A stretch of 64,000 nucleotides of DNA from Brevibacterium sp. RIT 803. Its GTDB lineage: Bacteria > Actinomycetota > Actinomycetes > Actinomycetales > Brevibacteriaceae. The notes beneath the pieces were generated by a model. It saw nothing but the letters and a program-made list of their open reading frames with translations, did no database searches and had not been told where the DNA came from. Position numbers and translations under genes: made by a program. Below are positions 8,996-17,550 of this stretch, in pieces; position 1 is the first letter of the stretch, and each line of letters begins with the position of its first letter. The stretch covers positions 558,001-622,000 of the forward strand of contig NZ_JAFEMW010000001.1 in the NCBI RefSeq assembly GCF_016892625.1, read 5' to 3'.

Positions 8996-10465
8996 CTAGG
9001 CTATCGCGCCGGCCCTTCTTCCAAACACCACTCCCGCTGCCAATCCCGAACCACCTGGATAGTTCACACTGAAGAGCCCGCCAAGAGCTTCACCACAGGC
9101 TAGTAGTCCGGGAATGGGCTCACCGTCGTTCTTAAGCACTCGCCCGTCAAGATCACCTTTGAGTCCGCCAAAGGTGAAGGTGATTCCGCATGTAACCGGA
9201 TAGGCGAAAAAAGGGCCCGTGGCGATCGGTGCCGCCCAGTTGCTCTTCGGAGGCTCTACCCTGGCAGCTTTTCCATCTTTGATCGTCGGGTCGAAAGTGC
9301 GGGACACGTCGACCGAGCCATTGTATTCGTCAATGGTGTGCACGAGCTTCTCGCCGGGTATGCCCAGTTTCTCGGCTAGTTCGTCGATGGAGTCCGCCCG
9401 GACCTCGGATATCCCGGGCATCTCATACTCTTCCGCGCGCAGCAAGGGGCATAGATCAGCATCGAATATCTGGAATGCAATCGATCCGGGTTGCCTGAGT
9501 ATCTCCCTTCCATACTTGGCATAGGTATAGTTGCGGAAGTCCGCGCCCTCGTCGAGGAAGCGCTCTCCAGCCCTGTTTACGAGGATGCCAAACGGGTACC
9601 CTTGGCGGGTGAGACGGTTGGTCAGTTCCCGGTTCGATGCATTGTTTTCGTTCCACGCATCCCACTGCACGCTGTGGCAGGTTGACCAATCACCGCCTTT
9701 CGCCGCACCAACGTCGAGCCCTGCCTTAATCATGCGACCGGTATTGTTCGGCGTGCCGCGCACAACCGCGTGCTCCCACCCGTCGCCGAGATATTTCTGT
9801 CGCAACGCTGGGCTGGATTCGAAGCCACCGGCAGCTATGACCACTGTTTCACCGTAGGCCTCAACATCACCCTCGACGGACTCTCCACGTACCCCGATAA
9901 CACGACCGTCCTCCGTGATCAGGTCGGTCGCGGTCACCCCATAGACTATTTGCTCGCCCAGCTTCAATGCGACATCAGTGTGGTCACGAATGAGCCCTTC
10001 TCCACCACCGACGTTTCCCACATGAAGCCCACCCCAGAATAAGTAGGAACCGTCGGGTCGTTGGTAAGCCTGCCGTTCATACATAAGCCGGTATTTGAGT
10101 CCCAGTTGCTGCAGCCATCGGACCGTATCTGACGCTTCGTGAACGAGTACGTCTGCCATCTCTTGATCGCCGCGGCCCTCCGTCACCTTTCTGAGATCGC
10201 CAGCATATTCTTCCGCGCTGTAAGGTGGCACCTCTGTCCGCGTGTGCCGTTCATCGGCCTCGACTATGTCTAGGAGGCTCTCAAGACCTTCGTGTGGAAA
10301 TCGAGTAGCCCCAGCGGTGTAGTAGCTATTTCCCCCAGCGCTGGATTCATCTCCTCGTTCAATCACGACGACCTTTCGCCCTCGTTCCGCAGCGGCGTGT
10401 GCGGCAGAGAATCCTGCGTTGCCGCCACCGATGACAATGACATCGGCATTGATCGTCTGTTTCAT
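8996..10465 (-). CDS. FAD-dependent dehydrogenase, tricarballylate dehydrogenase/fumarate reductase flavoprotein family
   Basis: A 489-aa flavoprotein. The N-terminal Rossmann motif GGGNAG sits at 13-18, followed by VVVIERG. The C-terminal FAD segment has GLLACGEALGGLFSVNYPGGSG near 440-475. Length and motifs resemble TcuA-type enzymes, which introduce a double bond next to a carboxylate. No TcuB or TcuC gene is close, so tricarballylate is not established as the substrate. The ATG overlaps the lactonase stop codon (ATGA), with GAGG-rich sequence just upstream. It is the last gene of the operon. Confidence 0.9.
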   Translation of the reverse strand: MKQTINADVIVIGGGNAGFSAAHAAAERGRKVVVIERGDESSAGGNSYYTAGATRFPHEGLESLLDIVEADERHTRTEVPPYSAEEYAGDLRKVTEGRGDQEMADVLVHEASDTVRWLQQLGLKYRLMYERQAYQRPDGSYLFWGGLHVGNVGGGEGLIRDHTDVALKLGEQIVYGVTATDLITEDGRVIGVRGESVEGDVEAYGETVVIAAGGFESSPALRQKYLGDGWEHAVVRGTPNNTGRMIKAGLDVGAAKGGDWSTCHSVQWDAWNENNASNRELTNRLTRQGYPFGILVNRAGERFLDEGADFRNYTYAKYGREILRQPGSIAFQIFDADLCPLLRAEEYEMPGISEVRADSIDELAEKLGIPGEKLVHTIDEYNGSVDVSRTFDPTIKDGKAARVEPPKSNWAAPIATGPFFAYPVTCGITFTFGGLKGDLDGRVLKNDGEPIPGLLACGEALGGLFSVNYPGGSGLAAGVVFGRRAGAIA

Positions 10466-11274
10466 TTCTTCTCCTCAAGACTCGCCGGCAAGAGCCGGAT
10501 TATTGCTTCGTCGTAATGGGGCAATGGCTGATGGCGCTCAGCCACACGTGGGTCATGGCCAGGCACAACGACCCCCTGACTACCGGCGAGTTCATTCAGG
10601 CGGTCAAATGCGGTGTACATCAGCGGAAGTTCGTGGACGACCCCATAGGGCTTGTCCTCCTCGATGTTGGCGTAAAAGTGACTGGCGTCGCTGGCGAGTA
10701 GGACGGGCCCATCGGACGTCGAGACGCGGACGACTTGGGTACCCGATGTGTGGCCCCCGACCAGGTGAAGCGAAATGCCAGGCTCGATTGTCCAGTCTCC
10801 TTCGATCACGTTGAGTCGTCCCTCGGCTTCGAGACGACCGATCGTATCGAGATCGTTGCGATTGAGTAGATGTTCATAGGCACCTCTGCAGGCCATCCCT
10901 GAACGCCAAAACTCAAGTTCAGCACGCTGTACGTGGACACGAGCTGAGTCGAATGCTCCAACGAAACCGGTGTGATCGTAGTGCAGATGAGACAGCACTA
11001 CGTGCTCGACGTCGCTGGGATCGACCCCGAGGACGTCAAGGAGTTCAATTGGTGACTCGCCATAATGCCGCTTACCTCGTCGAGTCGCCTCTTCCCGTGT
11101 AAACCCGGTGTCCACCACCACGGTGGTATCGCCGTCGAGGATGGCCCAGATGTAATAGTGAATCGGCCACGGACCCATGCAATCCTCAGGATGGCCGTAG
11201 AAGTGTTCTCCGCGCACCGATGACTCGCGAGTGGCGTACCGCAGTGCATAGACACCGTCGTCTGCTTTTCTCAT
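10462..11274 (-). CDS. MBL-fold lactonase, AttM/AiiA-like
   Basis: A 270-aa metallo-beta-lactamase-fold hydrolase. HLHYDH at 96-101 supplies the dinuclear metal ligands; further ligands are in HLVGGHTSGT, LLASDASHFY and VVPGHDP. This is the arrangement of N-acyl-homoserine and gamma-butyrolactone lactonases. In AiiA the residue three after the bridging Asp is a catalytic Tyr; here that position is His, with a Tyr two residues later, so acyl-homoserine lactones may not be the substrate. Its ATG overlaps the TGA of the preceding dehydrogenase. Inferred role: opening a lactone intermediate of the pathway. Confidence 0.87.
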   Translation of the reverse strand: MRKADDGVYALRYATRESSVRGEHFYGHPEDCMGPWPIHYYIWAILDGDTTVVVDTGFTREEATRRGKRHYGESPIELLDVLGVDPSDVEHVVLSHLHYDHTGFVGAFDSARVHVQRAELEFWRSGMACRGAYEHLLNRNDLDTIGRLEAEGRLNVIEGDWTIEPGISLHLVGGHTSGTQVVRVSTSDGPVLLASDASHFYANIEEDKPYGVVHELPLMYTAFDRLNELAGSQGVVVPGHDPRVAERHQPLPHYDEAIIRLLPASLEEKK

Positions 11275-12179
11275 GACTGGTCATCTCCGAACCGCAGATC
11301 TCGATCAGTCCATTTCTCCCACAGCATCGCAACGCTGGCGTAATCCTCTCGGCCCAGTTCATCTGCCATTGCAAGTTCATACACCGTGTGGGCAGCCTGT
11401 GTCGCGAATAGCGGAACACCGCCTTCCTGCGCTAGAGCTAGCGCCAGGGTTGAATCCTTCCGAGCCGCGTCAAGCGGCATCCCGCCCGCGAAATCGCCGC
11501 GCGCAACACGATCTGCTATTCGATGTTCGAGTGGGCGTTTGAGCCCACCATCGGCCTGCATCAGCATTTCGGTGATCTGTGCAAGATCGATGTCCTGCGA
11601 CCGGGCCATTGCAAAAGCTTCAGTGAGAACCACCATCACTGCATGCGCGACTCCATTGTTGACAACCTTTGCTGCCATGCCTGACCCGATGGGGCCGAAG
11701 TGTTGTGTGCCCCCGGGTCCGATCGCCGATAGTATGTCGGTCACTTCATCGATCACGTCGATCGGACCGCCAAGCAAGATTGTTGCGCTCCCAGACGACA
11801 TCTGGGAGACACCAGACAAAATCGCAGCGTCAAAGACACGAGCCCCGTACGGTTCGACGATTTTCGCTAATCGACGAACGTCCGAAGGAAGGACGGTGCT
11901 GGTTTCGATAATGATCGTTCCCGAGTCAAGGTGCGGTGCCAGCTCCCCCACGACCGCCCGTGAAATGGCGGGCGTCGGCAATGAAAGTATGATGCGCGAA
12001 CAGTCAGCAATCCTTCTCAATTCATCGGTGGTCGTGGTGCTTTCAATGCTGTCAGCAAGGGCTCGCCGTTCAACGCTGATGTCAAAGGCTATAACTTCGG
12101 CGGCGGCAGCCATTCTCTGACAGATAGTCAGACCCATCTGCCCTAGTCCTACAAGACCCTGAGAGGTGGTTGCAGACAT
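11271..12179 (-). CDS. NAD(P)-dependent beta-hydroxyacid dehydrogenase (3-hydroxyisobutyrate dehydrogenase family)
   Basis: A 302-aa oxidoreductase with GLGQMG (10-15) in the N-terminal NAD-binding domain. GSGMAAKVVNNG in the middle carries the family's catalytic Lys context, and an all-alpha C-terminal domain follows. Members oxidise 3-hydroxyisobutyrate, tartronate or gamma-hydroxybutyrate-like hydroxyacids to semialdehydes. The start at ATG 12179 has AAAGGA 6 nt upstream; the frame is open 13 codons further but without a ribosome site. It lies between the aldehyde dehydrogenase and the lactonase, consistent with a lactone, hydroxyacid, semialdehyde, acid sequence. Confidence 0.9.
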   Translation of the reverse strand: MSATTSQGLVGLGQMGLTICQRMAAAAEVIAFDISVERRALADSIESTTTTDELRRIADCSRIILSLPTPAISRAVVGELAPHLDSGTIIIETSTVLPSDVRRLAKIVEPYGARVFDAAILSGVSQMSSGSATILLGGPIDVIDEVTDILSAIGPGGTQHFGPIGSGMAAKVVNNGVAHAVMVVLTEAFAMARSQDIDLAQITEMLMQADGGLKRPLEHRIADRVARGDFAGGMPLDAARKDSTLALALAQEGGVPLFATQAAHTVYELAMADELGREDYASVAMLWEKWTDRDLRFGDDQS

Positions 12180-12224
12180 ATTGGTTCCTTTCGCTGAGCG
12201 TTGTTTTTGAACGTCCACTGTGGC

Positions 12225-13694
12225 TTACGAGCGGATGGCAAACGGGTCCCTGATTTCGCCAGAAAGGTCGATGAGAACATTCTTCGTACGCAGGTACGCA
12301 TCGATCGCTTCCAGCCCTCGTTCTCGGCCGAAGCCAGATTTTTTGACTCCCCCAAAGGGGGCCTGTGCGGCGGAATACCGATAGGTATTGACCCAGACAG
12401 TACCGGCTAGAAGTTCACGGGCGACGCGGTGAGCCCTGGTCAAGTCTGTAGTCCATAATCCTGAGGCGAGTCCAAATTCGGTCGAGTTCGCAATGCGAAT
12501 CGCTTCTTCCTCCGTATCGAATCGAGTGATCGCGAGGACTGGGCCGAATACCTCTTCCTGAGCGAGGGACGATGCCGGGTCGACGTCGGCGAAGACAGTC
12601 GGGCTAACGTAGCTCCCGCCATCCAGCACTGCATCACTAGGCGTCGACCCCCCGGCGAGCAGGCGCGAGTTCTTCCTAGCTTCTTCGACGATCGAGAGGA
12701 TTCGACTGCGTTGGCTACCAGAAGCGACGGGACCCATCTGGGTCGACTCATCAAATGGATCACCAAGCTGAATGTTCTTTGCCACGTCAGCCAGCCTTGT
12801 TTCAACTTCCTCTGCGACGTCACTGTGCACTAGGAGGCGTGATCCGGCGATGCAGGTCTGTCCTCCGGCGGCAAATATCCCTGCCACTGCGCCAGGAACC
12901 GCTCGATCGAGATCTGCGTCGTCAAAAATAATATTTGCACTCTTGCCGCCAAGCTCCAGAGTCACTGGTACCAGTGTCCTCGAGGCAGCCTGTGCAATCG
13001 CCTGGCCCGTAGCCACGGATCCGGTGAAGCTGATCCCCCCAAGGCGGGAGCTTGACGTCAGCGCGACTCCGGCCTCGACACCACCTGTGATGATGTTGAC
13101 CACGCCAGGCGGAAATCCTGCCTCGGAAATGAGCCTGCCAAGCTCCAGCGTCGAAAGTGGCGCGATCTCACTAGGTTTAATGACGGCTGTGCAGCCTGCG
13201 GCAAGTGCCGGTGCCAACTTGTTCGCCAGAAGTTGCATAGGCGAGTTCCACGCGGTGATCAACGCGACCACGCCCAGCGGTTCTCGCTGCGTGTAATCGA
13301 AGGTCTCCCATGAATCGAGCGGGACAGTCCGTCCTTCCAGCTTGTCTGCTATTCCTGCGAAATAGCGATAGTTCCTTGCGGCAAAGAGCGCCTGTGCTTT
13401 GGTTTCCCGAAGTAGCTTTCCATTGTCAAGAGTCTCAAGCCGGGCGATGGCATCAGCCTCTGCCTCGATGAGGTCAGCGAGACGATTCATGAGCCGAGAA
13501 CGCTCTACGCCGCTGACTTTACGCCACGTGGCGTATGCCACTTCGCCAGAGACTATGGCATCCGTGACTTGGTCCGGGGACGCGTCGGACACGTGCCCGA
13601 GTACTCGGCCATCAATTGGGCTAGTGACGGGAATCGACCGCTGCTGATCCAGAGGTATTCGTTGGCCGGCGATCAGCATACGCGTTTCAACCAT
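12225..13694 (-). CDS. aldehyde dehydrogenase (NAD(P)+)
   Basis: A 489-aa ALDH-superfamily enzyme of full length. The general-base Glu is in VTLELGGKS near 246 and the catalytic Cys in GQTCIAGSR near 279. EEVFGPVLAI and PFGGVKKSGFGRERG complete the fold. It oxidises an aldehyde or semialdehyde to the acid; the substrate is unknown. AAAGGA precedes the ATG, which overlaps the end of the upstream hydrolase gene by 8 nt, indicating translational coupling. Confidence 0.95.
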   Translation of the reverse strand: MVETRMLIAGQRIPLDQQRSIPVTSPIDGRVLGHVSDASPDQVTDAIVSGEVAYATWRKVSGVERSRLMNRLADLIEAEADAIARLETLDNGKLLRETKAQALFAARNYRYFAGIADKLEGRTVPLDSWETFDYTQREPLGVVALITAWNSPMQLLANKLAPALAAGCTAVIKPSEIAPLSTLELGRLISEAGFPPGVVNIITGGVEAGVALTSSSRLGGISFTGSVATGQAIAQAASRTLVPVTLELGGKSANIIFDDADLDRAVPGAVAGIFAAGGQTCIAGSRLLVHSDVAEEVETRLADVAKNIQLGDPFDESTQMGPVASGSQRSRILSIVEEARKNSRLLAGGSTPSDAVLDGGSYVSPTVFADVDPASSLAQEEVFGPVLAITRFDTEEEAIRIANSTEFGLASGLWTTDLTRAHRVARELLAGTVWVNTYRYSAAQAPFGGVKKSGFGRERGLEAIDAYLRTKNVLIDLSGEIRDPFAIRS

Positions 13695-14991
13695 GAGTTT
13701 TCCTTTCGATTATTTCCAAAGCCTTGGTGAGGTGAGGCGAGAATAACTCTGGGTTCTCACAAATTGGGAAGTGGCCGAGACCAGCCATGGTCCAGAAGAT
13801 TGAACCCTCGATCTGTTCTGCAGTGGATTCCGACATCTCCGGAGTGCACGAATAGTCGTAATCACCGGTGAGCATGACGACCGGACATTCATCAGTATCG
13901 ATATGGCCTAGTTGTCCTCGGGCGTCCCAATCACCGGAGTAGAAGTCAATGTCTCCAGAAAAGGTGCCGTAGCCGCCCTGCGAGTACTGCCACCGAATTA
14001 GCTGCCGCTGCTCTACCGGCGCGTCGGGACCGATGAGCCCATCGATCCACTCCGCCGTGAAGATCATGGAGTTGACCCCAGGCTCTTTGGGCCACTGAGT
14101 AGTCCGACCTGGGACGCGCTCCGATGCTTCACACGCGATCACTCCACCAAGTAGTTGCGAATCGTGAATGGCCATCGCCAGGCAGGCTTCACCCGCCATC
14201 GAAGCTCCGATGAGGATCGGCCGTTCCAAACCGAGTGCGACGATGACGGCCTCGATGATTTCTATATACAGCTCCGTCGTCAGTGTCCAAGCACCGAAGC
14301 TGTGCTCTAGACACTCCGAGCTACCGTGCCCGGGCATATCAAAGGCGACTGCTCGATAACGTCCTAGAACAGCTGAATCACTCATGATCGCGTGTGCTTG
14401 TCGAGAATCAGCACCGGCCGTGTGAAGGATCAGCAATGGAGGTTTGGATCTGTCTCCGCACTCTTCGACATGAAGGTCAACTCTCTGGCCCGCCGCCGAG
14501 ATCTTGACATACCGACCACTGATCGCTGATCGATCAAGCATTGCCGGCGCGGGCAGGCTCCTTCTTCCGTTCACCACTTCGCGCGCAAGCTCAATAAGGC
14601 GGCGCGCAATATGAGCATGCTGGGCGAAAGCCCTTTCGTCTCCGCCGATTCGAGTCCCCTCAACGCGCATCAGCATCGCGAGAAAATGATGGTATCGCGG
14701 CTTCGGCCGTTCTTTCAGGCATTCATCCCAACTCGAGACGTGTGCGTGCATTGATGTGTCCGGCATGTCAGCAGGCCGAATCTCACCTTGTTGATAGATT
14801 CGCACGCCGTCTACATCAGCTCTCACAACGATGCCATTGACTGCCCCGTAGTCATCCGTGCCAAGCATTCCGATAGTAACGGTACGGCTAGGGAGATAAG
14901 ACGATAACTCCTCGTCTTCCTGGATTGACTCATCGAAATCGTCACTTAGCGTCAGAAGCGTGAGGAATTCGTCGTTCAAGGAAGTCACCAC
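13687..14991 (-). CDS. alpha/beta hydrolase with an extra N-terminal domain
   Basis: A 434-aa protein. Residues ~1-150 form an uncharacterised domain (ITVG-type beta-rich start, then YHHFLAMLMRVEGTRIGG). The rest is a standard alpha/beta hydrolase with nucleophile elbow GASMAGE near 262, acid TGDYDYS and GLGHFP supplying His. Such enzymes cleave esters, lactones or C-C bonds of beta-diketones. The GTG start overlaps the TGA of the transporter gene. The N-terminal domain is unusual for the family and may be a small ring-cleavage or substrate-binding module; I cannot assign it. Confidence 0.87.
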   Translation of the reverse strand: MVTSLNDEFLTLLTLSDDFDESIQEDEELSSYLPSRTVTIGMLGTDDYGAVNGIVVRADVDGVRIYQQGEIRPADMPDTSMHAHVSSWDECLKERPKPRYHHFLAMLMRVEGTRIGGDERAFAQHAHIARRLIELAREVVNGRRSLPAPAMLDRSAISGRYVKISAAGQRVDLHVEECGDRSKPPLLILHTAGADSRQAHAIMSDSAVLGRYRAVAFDMPGHGSSECLEHSFGAWTLTTELYIEIIEAVIVALGLERPILIGASMAGEACLAMAIHDSQLLGGVIACEASERVPGRTTQWPKEPGVNSMIFTAEWIDGLIGPDAPVEQRQLIRWQYSQGGYGTFSGDIDFYSGDWDARGQLGHIDTDECPVVMLTGDYDYSCTPEMSESTAEQIEGSIFWTMAGLGHFPICENPELFSPHLTKALEIIERKTHG

Positions 14992-16313
14992 GATATTGAG
15001 TCCTCCGTATTGTTCACCGCTTTATACCGCCGACCTGGCTTAGTCGCAGACCATACAGCTATGAATGTGAGGATTGAGACCAAAATCATGTATGGCGGGA
15101 TGGTCGCGATTGCCCCGAGTCCTGTGGCCAACAATGATGTCAAGATCAACGGTGCGAAGCCCCCGCCGAAAATTGCTCCAATCTGATATCCCAGTGATGC
15201 TCCGCTGTATCGGATCTGCGGTGGGAACAGCTCCGCGAAGAGAGTCGCCATAGGCCCATACATGAACGGGTGGATTAGTGCGAGTCCAACGAACACCGAT
15301 ATCGCGAAAGTTGCCTTCGTTGGAATCGCGTCGTTGATCAAGAAGAACGGGTAGGCATAGAGAGCGAAGAGGACTGCGCCGGTGAGGAATATCTTGCGCC
15401 GACCGATTCGATCCGACAGCGCAGCACACGCAGGAATAGTGAAGATCTCGACGAATCCGGCTACCGCAACTACTACGAGGACAAAGCTCCGGTCGAACCC
15501 AAGTTCCGTCGTGGCATAGGTAAGAATGAACGTCGCGAACAGGTAGAAATTGACGAACGGGGCGAGGCACATCACCGCCGCTAGCAAGATGTTCAGCGGA
15601 TGCTTGCGAATCGCCTCAAGCACTGGCACAGGCGCTTTCGTATCTGTTTCTGCAACGGCGTTGAATTCCGGGCTTTCAACAATTTTGAGGCGGATGAAGA
15701 GACCCACTAGTACAAGGACCGCGCTGAACAGGAACGGGATGCGCCAGCCCCAGGACATAAAGGCTTCCTGCGGCATCAGGCTGACCGCCCCGAAAATGAC
15801 TGTGGACAAAACTAGACCGGCAGGGGACCCTGCCTGAGTCCAGCTGCCGGCGAGACCGCGTTTGCCTTCCTCTTCGTGTTCGACTGACATCAGTACAGCA
15901 CCGCCCCATTCTCCTCCGACAGCGAATCCCTGCAATAGGCGAAATGCGATCAATAGAATGGGGGCTGCAACGCCAATCTGCGCATAGCCAGGCATGAGAC
16001 CGATGAGAAATGTCGCCGTGCCCATCCCCGTCAAGCTCCATACGAGCATCGCCTTTCTTCCGACTCGGTCGCCGAAGTGTCCGAAGACGATCCCGCCGAT
16101 CGGACGTGCCAAGAATCCCGCAGCAAATGTGCCGAAGGAGGCGATCGTACCCACGAGCGGATCGAAGTCGGGGAAGAAGAGCGCGTTGAAAACGAGTGCA
16201 GAGGCAGTGCCATAGAGGTAGAAGTCGTACCACTCGATTGCAGTCCCGAAAAAGGATGACAGTACTACCCGTCGTTTCATAGACCGGTCTATCACTACAT
16301 CGTGTTGAACCAT
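14985..16313 (-). CDS. MFS metabolite:proton symporter (MHS family)
   Basis: A 442-aa, twelve-helix transporter. MKRRVVLSSFFGTAIEWYDF at residue 12 on and RPIGGIVFGHFGDRVGRK are hallmarks of the MHS family (citrate, shikimate, proline/betaine and alpha-ketoglutarate carriers). As first gene of the operon it probably imports the organic acid that the downstream enzymes degrade. ATG 16313 is preferred over the 267-nt longer open frame because AGGA lies about 9 nt upstream and the promoter-like elements (16368-16396) are inside the extension. Confidence 0.92.
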   Translation of the reverse strand: MVQHDVVIDRSMKRRVVLSSFFGTAIEWYDFYLYGTASALVFNALFFPDFDPLVGTIASFGTFAAGFLARPIGGIVFGHFGDRVGRKAMLVWSLTGMGTATFLIGLMPGYAQIGVAAPILLIAFRLLQGFAVGGEWGGAVLMSVEHEEEGKRGLAGSWTQAGSPAGLVLSTVIFGAVSLMPQEAFMSWGWRIPFLFSAVLVLVGLFIRLKIVESPEFNAVAETDTKAPVPVLEAIRKHPLNILLAAVMCLAPFVNFYLFATFILTYATTELGFDRSFVLVVVAVAGFVEIFTIPACAALSDRIGRRKIFLTGAVLFALYAYPFFLINDAIPTKATFAISVFVGLALIHPFMYGPMATLFAELFPPQIRYSGASLGYQIGAIFGGGFAPLILTSLLATGLGAIATIPPYMILVSILTFIAVWSATKPGRRYKAVNNTEDSISW

Positions 16314-16777
16314 TCTTATGTTCCTAACCGTGATCCAGCGCCGACACCCTTGCCGACGGGATACCATTGTATACATATGGATGCAATGAAACGCAATGGA
16401 AGTTTCGACCTTTGTATTGCGACGGGAAGCCGCCGCAGATCCTCCCCCACGACCAACGTTGTCTTCAAACGTGAAGTGGTCGGACTGAACGCCCATTCCA
16501 TTCCGACGCATGACCACGAAACACCTCCGGGCGATGATGTGACGTGCGAGCGATCGATGGCCGACTACCCATCGAGGCATTGGCTACGCCTCCTGCAATG
16601 GCAGAGGGCATATCGACTTAGAACGAGGCCGCACACGACTGTTGTGCTATGCGCGTATACTCAGCCACGCCAACACCAAGCACATGAGCCGCTTAAAGAC
16701 CAAAGAGATGGTTCCTAGGGGATTCTAACTAGACGTCCGGACAACCTGAGGTACGACCATGGGACCGCCAGTTTTCT
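16314..16777. other. intergenic, divergent promoter region of the catabolic operon
   Basis: This 464-bp stretch has no convincing gene. Its left part holds the promoter and candidate GntR operator of the transporter operon. The right part (about 16600-16777) is featureless to me. Confidence 0.6.
16366..16396 (-). promoter_or_regulatory. catabolic operon promoter overlapped by a GntR-type operator
   Basis: Read on minus, TTGCGT (16396-16391) and TATACA (16373-16368) are separated by exactly 17 nt and lie 55-83 nt upstream of the transporter ATG. The -10 box is inside ATTGTATACATAT (16366-16378), centred on a near-palindrome TTGTATACA of the kind bound by FCD-type GntR regulators. A repressor bound here would block RNA polymerase directly. 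The site is predicted, not tested. Confidence 0.55.
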
Positions 16778-17233
16778 CTACTGGATTCCATAGGGGTCGC
16801 CAGGTCGCTTCCTGTAGTCGCGGACGAATCCAGCCACTGCAGTGTATGACCGGCCCAGGAGTTCGGCACGCTTCGCGATCGACAGATCCGTGCGCGTATA
16901 CGCAATAGCAGCATCATCGCGAGTCCACCGCTTCCACTGATTCTGCGCCAAAGACTTCCCGAACTTCCCGCCTGCAGGCCGCACTCCCCGCCCTCGAAAC
17001 CATTTGCCCAGTGTCGATTCGTTGATACTCAGAGAAACTGCGATGTCAGCGATACCTTCACCAGCCTCACGACGCTGGGTAGCCTCGTACCGCACCCGCT
17101 CTTTCGCTTCCCAAGTCGCGTACTGTCTCGTCTCGTTCGGGCCGAGCCCGCGTTTGTACCGCGCATAGCACCGCTTGCACAGGCCACGCGCCATCGCGGA
17201 TCGGTCGCACCAAACAACCGCGCACGTGCTCAT
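16778..17233 (-). CDS. small zinc-ribbon/HTH protein, phage-like
   Basis: A 151-aa basic protein. Four Cys at 4, 9, 19 and 22 (CAVVWC then CKRCYARY) look like a small zinc ribbon of the type seen in actinophage genes. Residues 58-85 (GIADIAVSLSINESTLGKWFRGRGV) look like a helix-turn-helix, and 110-140 (TDLSIAKRAELLGRSYTAVAGFVRD) like a second one. Probably DNA binding; no specific function can be given. Confidence 0.65.
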   Translation of the reverse strand: MSTCAVVWCDRSAMARGLCKRCYARYKRGLGPNETRQYATWEAKERVRYEATQRREAGEGIADIAVSLSINESTLGKWFRGRGVRPAGGKFGKSLAQNQWKRWTRDDAAIAYTRTDLSIAKRAELLGRSYTAVAGFVRDYRKRPGDPYGIQ

Positions 17234-17550
17234 ACTGGACTCATCGTCGAGAACATCTTCTCAGAATAGTCCAAGCACTGCGCCCCAGGCCGGTGCCACT
17301 ATGGCGTTGTTGCCGGAGCCCCCTATCCCCACGCATCCTCGAGGCCAGTCAGTTCGACTGGATAGTCATCGAGCGCAGGACGGCGGTGCGAGATGCCAGC
17401 GACTGTGGCAAAATGATCCTTGAACACCCCGGATGACCCCTCGTTCCTCGGAATGATGTCGCCGGGGTTCTACTTTTCTTGCAAGTTCAATGAAGCTCCC
17501 GCGGTCATGATGACCGCGGGAGCTTCTGTTGTGTCTGGTTGGCGTGAGGT
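17234..17550. other. intergenic, holds a strong hairpin
   Basis: A 317-bp gap without a credible gene. Only the hairpin at 17492-17526 stands out. Confidence 0.6.
17492..17526 (-). terminator. 16-bp perfect hairpin downstream of lipoprotein gene
   Basis: GAAGCTCCCGCGGTCA, a 3-nt loop and its exact reverse complement form a very stable stem, 25 nt after the stop of the lipoprotein gene at 17551. There is no strong U-tract on minus, as is common for actinobacterial terminators. Confidence 0.7.

Noticed and set aside
10462-11274. Quorum-quenching AHL lactonase as the function
   Set aside because: The operon context and the His at the catalytic Tyr position make a catabolic lactonase more likely; only the family assignment is kept.
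11386-12120. A 244-aa plus-strand frame over the beta-hydroxyacid dehydrogenase
   Set aside because: Ser/Ala/Pro-rich antisense shadow of an enzyme with all conserved motifs.
16302-16718. A 138-aa plus-strand frame upstream of the catabolic operon
   Set aside because: No ribosome site, no domain, and it covers the predicted promoter and operator of the divergent operon.
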